Of a stretch of DNA of 64,000 nucleotides, positions 59,023-64,000 are shown piece by piece (positions within the stretch are counted from its first letter, which is position 1; every line of letters starts with the position of its first letter). This stretch comes from Phallus indusiatus (Eukaryota; Basidiomycota; Agaricomycetes; Phallales; Phallaceae): contig JAQFWX010000009.1 of assembly GCA_027605045.1 (NCBI GenBank), positions 868,001-932,000 on the forward strand, given 5' to 3'. The notes beneath the pieces were generated by a model. It was not told where the DNA came from. It did not search any database and saw only the letters and a list, made by a program, of their open reading frames with translations. The translations under genes were made by a program, and so were the position numbers.

Positions 59023-61199
59023 ATGTCTGAAGAACTCAAAACAGTTGTCCCAGAACTACCTGAAAGTTCATCCAATGAGGATGTGTCCAAACTGGAGACC
59101 AAAGATGAAGTATCACCGGCGCAAGATTTTGAACGCGGTTTCCGCTTTTGGATCGCCATGTCTTGCATAATGATAAGTACATTTCTAGCTGCTATTGATA
59201 CTGTAAAAAACCAGTCTCATGAGCTCGTCGCGTCTATGTCTCATATTCTTTAATACTATAGACCGCCGTATCCACTGCTTTACCTACTATTGTCGCTTCG
59301 CTTCACGGAGAGCAGTTTTCTTGGGTCGGATCCGCGTATACACTAGCATCTGTGGCTACTATTCCATTCACTGGGAACTTGGCCAATTTTTTCGGACGAC
59401 GTTCAGTACTGCTAGGTTGTCTTCTCTTATTTGCGGCCGGGAGTGCAATTTGCGGTGGCGCGCAGTCTTTGAATATGCTCATCGCCGGACGAAGTCAGTT
59501 TCTTTTTTTTAAGCTTTTTTTCGGAAACATAACTTAATATAATCATTATCAGCATTGCAAGGTGCAGGCGCAGGCGGTATTTTCACCGTGACTGAAATGA
59601 TCCTCTCGGATATGATTCCACTTCGGGCGAGAGGAAATTATCAAGGAATGATCGGTCTTGTTTGGGCAGTTGCATCTTGCATAGGTCCTCCTATAGTATG
59701 TTCATCTTTTTTCTCGCGTATTAATATTAATTTTCTCAAATCGATCTAGGGAGGTGCATTTGCATCAAGAAAAGATTGGACATGGCGTGGTTTATTCTGT
59801 GATTCACAGTTTTTTAAATCTCACAAAGAATAAATACTGACGATGTTTCAGATCTCAATCTGCCTCTGACCGGGATTGCTATAATTTTCTGCGTGTTCTG
59901 TCTGAATTTGAAAGTGCCAGAACTCACCGTCTCGCAAAAGCTTCGTCAGATTGATTGGTTGTACGCTCCACTTTGATTTTTTTCACTCTCGAATTTTCAG
60001 TGACAATAAACGCAGGGGAAATCTTCTTATCACTGCCTCTGTAACATCTACACTAATAGGACTAACCTGGGGAGGTGTCCAGTTCTCCTGGTCTTCGGCA
60101 CGCGTTTTGGTCCCTTTGATTCTCGGACTTTTCGGGATTATCGCTTGGGTTTTATACGAGATCTTCATAGCCAAACAACCATTCCTAATATCACGATTGT
60201 TTACCAATCGAACTACCGTTAGCGGGTAGGTGACAAAACCTTTATATTATGCCTTTGTTTTGAAAATCCTATCTCTCAAGCTATCTCGGCACGTCAATCC
60301 ATGGGATCGTTGTGGCCGCAATACTGTGTAAGCTGCTCAGAAAATAATAATCATATTTACTAACATTGATTTCCTAGTTTATTTCCCTGTCTATTTTCAA
60401 GCTTGTAAAGGAGCTTCGCCCGTCCGAAGTGGTGTAGACATTCTTCCTTTTGGTTTTTCTATCGCTCCAATGGCTATTGTAGCTGGAGCGGCTGCGGCAG
60501 CAACGAAAAAATACCGTGTTCAAAATATAGCCGCCTGGTGTTTTATTATATTTGGTTTAGGACTAGACACGACTCTTCATGCTACAAGCGCCGTCCGGAA
60601 TTGGGTTGGTTTTGAATTACTTTCTGGTATTGGTTTGGGCCTTTTGGTGCGGTTTTTTTTTCTTTGTCAGAAGATAAAATTTATGGTATAGCATCTTTAT
60701 TAAGTTTACCGCTACTACGTTTCCCATTCTTTCTCCTCTTCCGGTCTCAGACAACGGCACGGCCTTGGCAATATTTATATTCCTTCGGTCCTTCTTCCAG
60801 GTAAAGACTATACTCCGCCGATTTCTTATTTATTTGTTAACCGTAAATTAACTTACCTAGGCATGGGGTATCACCATCGGCGGTACCGTCCTACAAAACC
60901 AACTCAAAACTCGTCTCCCTAAAGCGTTCCTCCAAAATGTCTCAAGTGGCATTGACTTGGCTTATTCTGCCATACCCCAAATCTCGAGTTTACCTGACGA
61001 TCTACGACTCGAGGTACAAACCGCTTTTGCAAGATCTCTCAGAATATTATGGTTTGTTCTGTTGGGTATATCTGTTTTAGGATTGCTCAGTTCGTTGGTG
61101 ATGAAAGATATTGAGCTGCATGATGAGAAAGATGAACGATGGGGGATGAAAGAAGCTACACCCTCGAAAAAGCCTGATGATAGTGGTCAAGATGTTTGA
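59023..61199 (+). CDS. MFS transporter, DHA2/TRI12-like (copy 2)
   Basis: Paralogue of the transporter at 20608-22756, in the opposite orientation. Start MSEELKTVVPELPESSSNED; then RGFRFWIAMSCIMISTFLAA, TIPFTGNLANFFGRRSVLLG, LQGAGAGGIFTVTEMILSDM, RARGNYQGMIGLVWAVASCI, LTWGGVQFSWSSARVLVPLI, KQPFLISRLFTNRTTVSG, AMAIVAGAAAAATKKYRVQN, LPVSDNGTALAIFIFLRSFF, AWGITIGGTVLQNQLKTRLP and LVMKDIELHDEKDERWGMKE. It ends GQDV with TGA at 61197-61199. Introns are at the same positions as in copy 1, and I saw no disabling change. Differences from copy 1 cluster in the acidic N-terminus and the C-terminal tail. Substrate unknown; two copies could give dosage or divergence in drug or toxin export. Confidence 0.87.
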
Positions 61200-61343
61200 T
61201 TTGATGTTTTCTAACGTTTCAAACCTTTCGATAGCTGTTTTTAAATTTGGGAACTAGATCCTCTCATTAACCTTAATTGCCAAAAACGTTATCACCTTTC
61301 GGTCATTCCGGAAAGTTGCACTCTTGTGTATGACACATAATGC

Positions 61344-61508
61344 GTCATGGCCTAACAATTGTGAGCCCGTAGCGCTATGAGGCGGGAATGGACGAGACAA
61401 CACCCGAAATAATCTCCTAAGCGTTGTCTTTTAATCGTCTCTGAGTCGTAGATACTATAAGTACCGAGACGCTCCCAAATTCGTTCTGAATCATTGTTAT
61501 ATACAATA
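61344..61508 (+). repeat. Repeat E, copy 2
   Basis: Collinear with the reverse complement of 24379-24541, beginning GTCATGGCCTAACAAT and ending just before the left end of the TIR element copy at 61509. Confidence 0.7.
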
Positions 61509-62265
61509 ATGTCGCAAAAATCGGAGTAGGTTTATAAACAAAATCAGCTTTATAATCCCCTTGCGGGTCACATTTTGTGTTAATTTTCATTTTCACGTAA
61601 TATTAAATAAAGCTTTATTAAAGCTTGATTTACACAACACAGTTCGCCTTTATTTTTCTCAGTCCTTTCCCAATGAATGAGCTCGCAACTTGTACACCGC
61701 GCAAGTCAATTGCAACGTCGCCTGTGCTGTGATCAACTGAGATTCATTCATCGGCTAATTGATAGGTACCCTCTCGCTGATTCGAGAGAGGATGGTCTGT
61801 GCGCAATCCAATGTTTTTATATAAACTCGGGACTTCGTGACGTTTTGTCAGCCCCTACCAATACAGTAGTGTGCTAGTAGTTCGAGTAGCATTAGTAGCG
61901 GTAGTAGCCATCTTGTAGCAGTAGTAGTTGTCTCAGTAACAGTCCTAGGAGTTCGAGTTAGGTACTTCAGTGATGCATATGTAGCCTAGATGTTTTTATA
62001 GTATATATATATATATATGTGTGTAGGAACTCGTAGTACTTGTATCTGTATATGAATCATGTACATAGTCCAATATATTTTAAAAAATGACGGTGTGGTT
62101 GATAATTACGGCCCTAAATTTATTGTTGCTTTGAATAGCTTATAAAGATTCTAAACCTCCATTTTATAAAGTAAGATTTTTAGGTTTGCAATGCTAAATA
62201 AACTGATTTCAATTTTTCCAAGTCAAATTCCAACAAATTACTTGTCATTGATATAATTTAACTAG
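61509..62265 (+). mobile_element. Degenerate copy of the TIR element
   Basis: Starts ATGTCGCAAAAATCGGAGTAGG, a diverged version of the 928-bp element's end. Later 61677-61870 is collinear with the reverse complement of 24090-24240 (shared ATTCATTCATCGG, GAGGATGGTC and TATATAAACTCGGGACTT). The distal half is much diverged or replaced by AT-rich and TAG-rich simple sequence (61880-62010), and no right TIR is visible. Confidence 0.5.
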
Positions 62266-62269
62266 TCTA

Positions 62270-62602
62270 GGAGAGGTTAGACCTTGTGCATAGACTATGA
62301 TATATTCAATATAATTTCATAAAGACTATTCTCGAACTTGTGAATTTGAATCAAAAGAACAAAGAAGTTTTCAGGTTTATAAACCTGTACCATGTACATG
62401 GCACACGCTACAAATCTCCTCCGGTTGGCTTGCTTCTGCGTAGAAGCTCTCTCATCAGCTTAATGAATGATTAAATGCTTTGGCATATTAGCATACGGTA
62501 TCGTATAATTGAACTTCTCAACTCTTAACCAAATTCGGCTGCTAAATTTTGAGCTTCAATTCGAAGAAGGGGTCGGAGTCCAGCTCAGCTGTTAGAGCCT
62601 GT
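62270..62602 (+). repeat. Repeat R, copy 3
   Basis: Collinear with the reverse complement of 23065-23420 from ACTAGTCTAGGAGAGGTTAG to GTTAGAGCCTGTT. Here it ends abruptly and does not lead into an MFS promoter, so 62602/62603 is a rearrangement or insertion breakpoint. Confidence 0.75.
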
Positions 62603-63166
62603 TCCCTGCACCCAGCAGGGTTCTGCAGGACCATCCGGATGCAAAAATCTGGAGATGAATCTGACTTGCAATTTTTGAATTCCCGATGAAATTAGGGGGA
62701 ACCAGTGCTCATTTTCAGTTGTACAATCTTTGCATTCGCGTTGAACGAAATTAAAAGAAATCCTCGTATTAGTTGTCAGTTTTATTCGTTCATCTCTTTA
62801 TGAAAAAGATATGCTAATAAGGTTATAGACAATGTCTACCAATCTCATCGAGTTTACGAAGTATATCATCGTTCTTCACATGAAGATACATTGTTTTAAA
62901 AAGTATCACTTCACAGCACGCGTATAGATCCCACGAATTTACCGGCTAATGTTACCGTTTATTATGTGGTGGCGTATGCTTCGATTGGGTCGAATACCAG
63001 GTCTTCGCAATGCCGTTTCCCTTTAGGCGTATCCATGTTATTATACGTTTTGGACTCCGGTTTGCCACCAAGATGTACTGCGGTAAATGAGCGTCGTTGA
63101 CGTCAAGGTTTGTTAAGCATAGAACATTATGAGATTTAAATGATTGATACAAAAAAGGTTAACATT
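62603..63166. other. Unique spacer next to the repeat breakpoint
   Basis: Begins with a small hairpin-like CCCTGCACCCAGCAGGG. No supported gene; a 66-codon minus-strand frame at 62952-63152 is unmatched. Confidence 0.4.
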
Positions 63167-63442
63167 TTAATTGGTTGTGTCTGCGTTCTGTTGAACGTTT
63201 TTTTTGTTGATGTAGGACCGCATGTAGTCTTTCAGTTGTTTCTTCGTATTTATCAAGTAGGTGTTGCTGTAGGTGTCGCTTATGGTGTTGTTTGCGATTA
63301 ACAATATAGGATTGTAGCTTTGAATTATGCCGTTGGGACTCGCCGTGTTTTCACCAGATGATTCTATGTATGAGTTATATATGCACTTAGTGTTTTGTTA
63401 TTTAATAGTAGAAACGAACTTACGTTCAACGCTTTCGGGCAT
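63167..63442 (-). CDS. Short hypothetical protein, about 72 aa
   Basis: Two-exon minus-strand candidate. A 19-nt first exon (MPESVE, donor GTAAGTTCG at 63423) joins a second exon beginning at about 63363 after CATACATAG (QSSGENTASPNGIIQSYNPI). It ends DYMRSYINKKNVQQNADTTN with TAA at 63167-63169. Asn-rich, no domain recognised. It is divergent from the edge gene starting at 63631, so both may share a promoter or belong to one element. Confidence 0.4.
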
Positions 63443-63630
63443 TTTTGATAAATGATGATAAACTGAATGTGAGATTTTGCTTGCACAAATAGTGAATCGA
63501 CATATTTATAGTGTTTTTACGAAATACGTCATTATTCCCCTAAAAACCGGAAGCAGATGTTTACATCCTGGCCGTGTTTTATCGTTTATATTTTTCTTGG
63601 AAACTCCAGATTCGCAAACCCGCGTTATCA

Positions 63631-64000
63631 TGGATAATCAAAAACAGGATTTATTTGGAGCTCTTAAAGGTCTTCCTATGAAATCTATTCGAAATATTTT
63701 GGAAGATTTATCAATTTCTATGACATGGGTATCTCTTCATTGTCGGGATAAGATGATGCAATGTATCATGGATAACCACAAAGAATCTATCCAAGATATT
63801 ATTGCCCGTGCGTTGGAATGTAAAGAGAATATTCAGCTTTCACGTTCAGTTCGCAGGAAGGAGATAAAAGATAACCGTCGTGAAGATTACCGCCGTCGTC
63901 TTCGCGAACTTAGGTCGGAAAAGTTAAACGGATGCAACAACATCGGTACTTTTCCAGATATTGTCTCCGAAAAGGATCAACTACATCGTTTGCGACAATT
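63631..64000 (+). CDS. Start of an unidentified gene, runs off the window
   Basis: An uninterrupted frame of at least 123 codons from the ATG at 63631 to the window end. It begins MDNQKQDLFGALKGLPMKSI, then a helical part (IQDIIARALECKENIQLSRS), an Arg-rich stretch (RRKEIKDNRREDYRRRLREL) and FPDIVSEKDQLHRLRQ. The Arg-rich helix followed by a short FP-x-x-V-S motif is reminiscent of the N-terminal part of fungal Helitron Rep/helicase polyproteins, but this is weak and the diagnostic domains would lie beyond the window. Confidence 0.5.

Noticed and set aside
61880..61970. TAG/GTAGTAG-rich stretch that could suggest a short tandem array
   Set aside because: Irregular simple sequence without spacers or conserved unit; not CRISPR-like or telomeric.

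Overview
The window looks like nuclear DNA of a mushroom-forming basidiomycete (Agaricomycetes). Genes are broken by many short (about 50-75 bp) GT-AG introns, UTRs are pyrimidine-rich, and several families are largely confined to or expanded in Agaricomycetes (DUF6535 membrane proteins, a DUF6698-like relic, a DUF4430-type protein). All exon models were built by hand from splice signals, frame continuity and protein motifs. No rRNA, tRNA or CRISPR was seen.

Layout. 0.2-3.8 kb (-): secreted acid sphingomyelinase-type phosphodiesterase. 5.0-5.8 kb (-): decayed RecQ-like helicase. 6.3-13.5 kb (-): two tandem DUF6535 multi-pass membrane protein genes. 16.9-18.4 kb (-): an unusual CS-domain/metallophosphoesterase fusion. 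20.6-22.8 kb (-): MFS transporter copy 1, followed by a repeat block holding a 928-bp TA-flanked element with terminal inverted repeats. 25-29.5 kb: a gene graveyard (DUF6698-like relic, a small Glu/Pro-repeat ORF, a broken SCP-x thiolase). 30.4-31.9 kb (-): aquaglyceroporin. 34.4-35.9 kb (+): F-box protein. 36.3-39.6 kb (+): third DUF6535 gene. 40.6-42.6 kb (+): cytochrome P450 with a probable 10-bp duplication frameshift. 43.0-44.3 kb (+): Zn2Cys6-type protein, convergent with a TetX-like FAD monooxygenase (44.4-45.7 kb, -). 46.0-46.3 kb (+): 79-aa one-TM protein. 47.4-48.3 kb (+): orphan. 50.1-56.0 kb (+): 1828-aa SH3-TBC RabGAP. 57.6-58.3 kb (-): DUF4430-type protein. 59.0-61.2 kb (+): MFS copy 2 in inverted orientation, followed by a second copy of the repeat block. 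63.2-64 kb: a short divergent peptide gene and the start of a gene running off the end.

The genes do not form an obvious pathway or biosynthetic cluster. The P450, FAD monooxygenase and MFS exporters would fit detoxification or secondary metabolism, but they are scattered and one looks broken. The strongest structural story is the duplicated MFS unit: two paralogous transporters about 36 kb apart in opposite orientation, with long collinear flanks. The repeat block lies upstream of copy 1 but downstream of copy 2, and a partial third copy lies upstream of copy 2. Between them are several pseudogenes and relics. The most unusual protein architecture is the CS + calcineurin-like phosphoesterase fusion.
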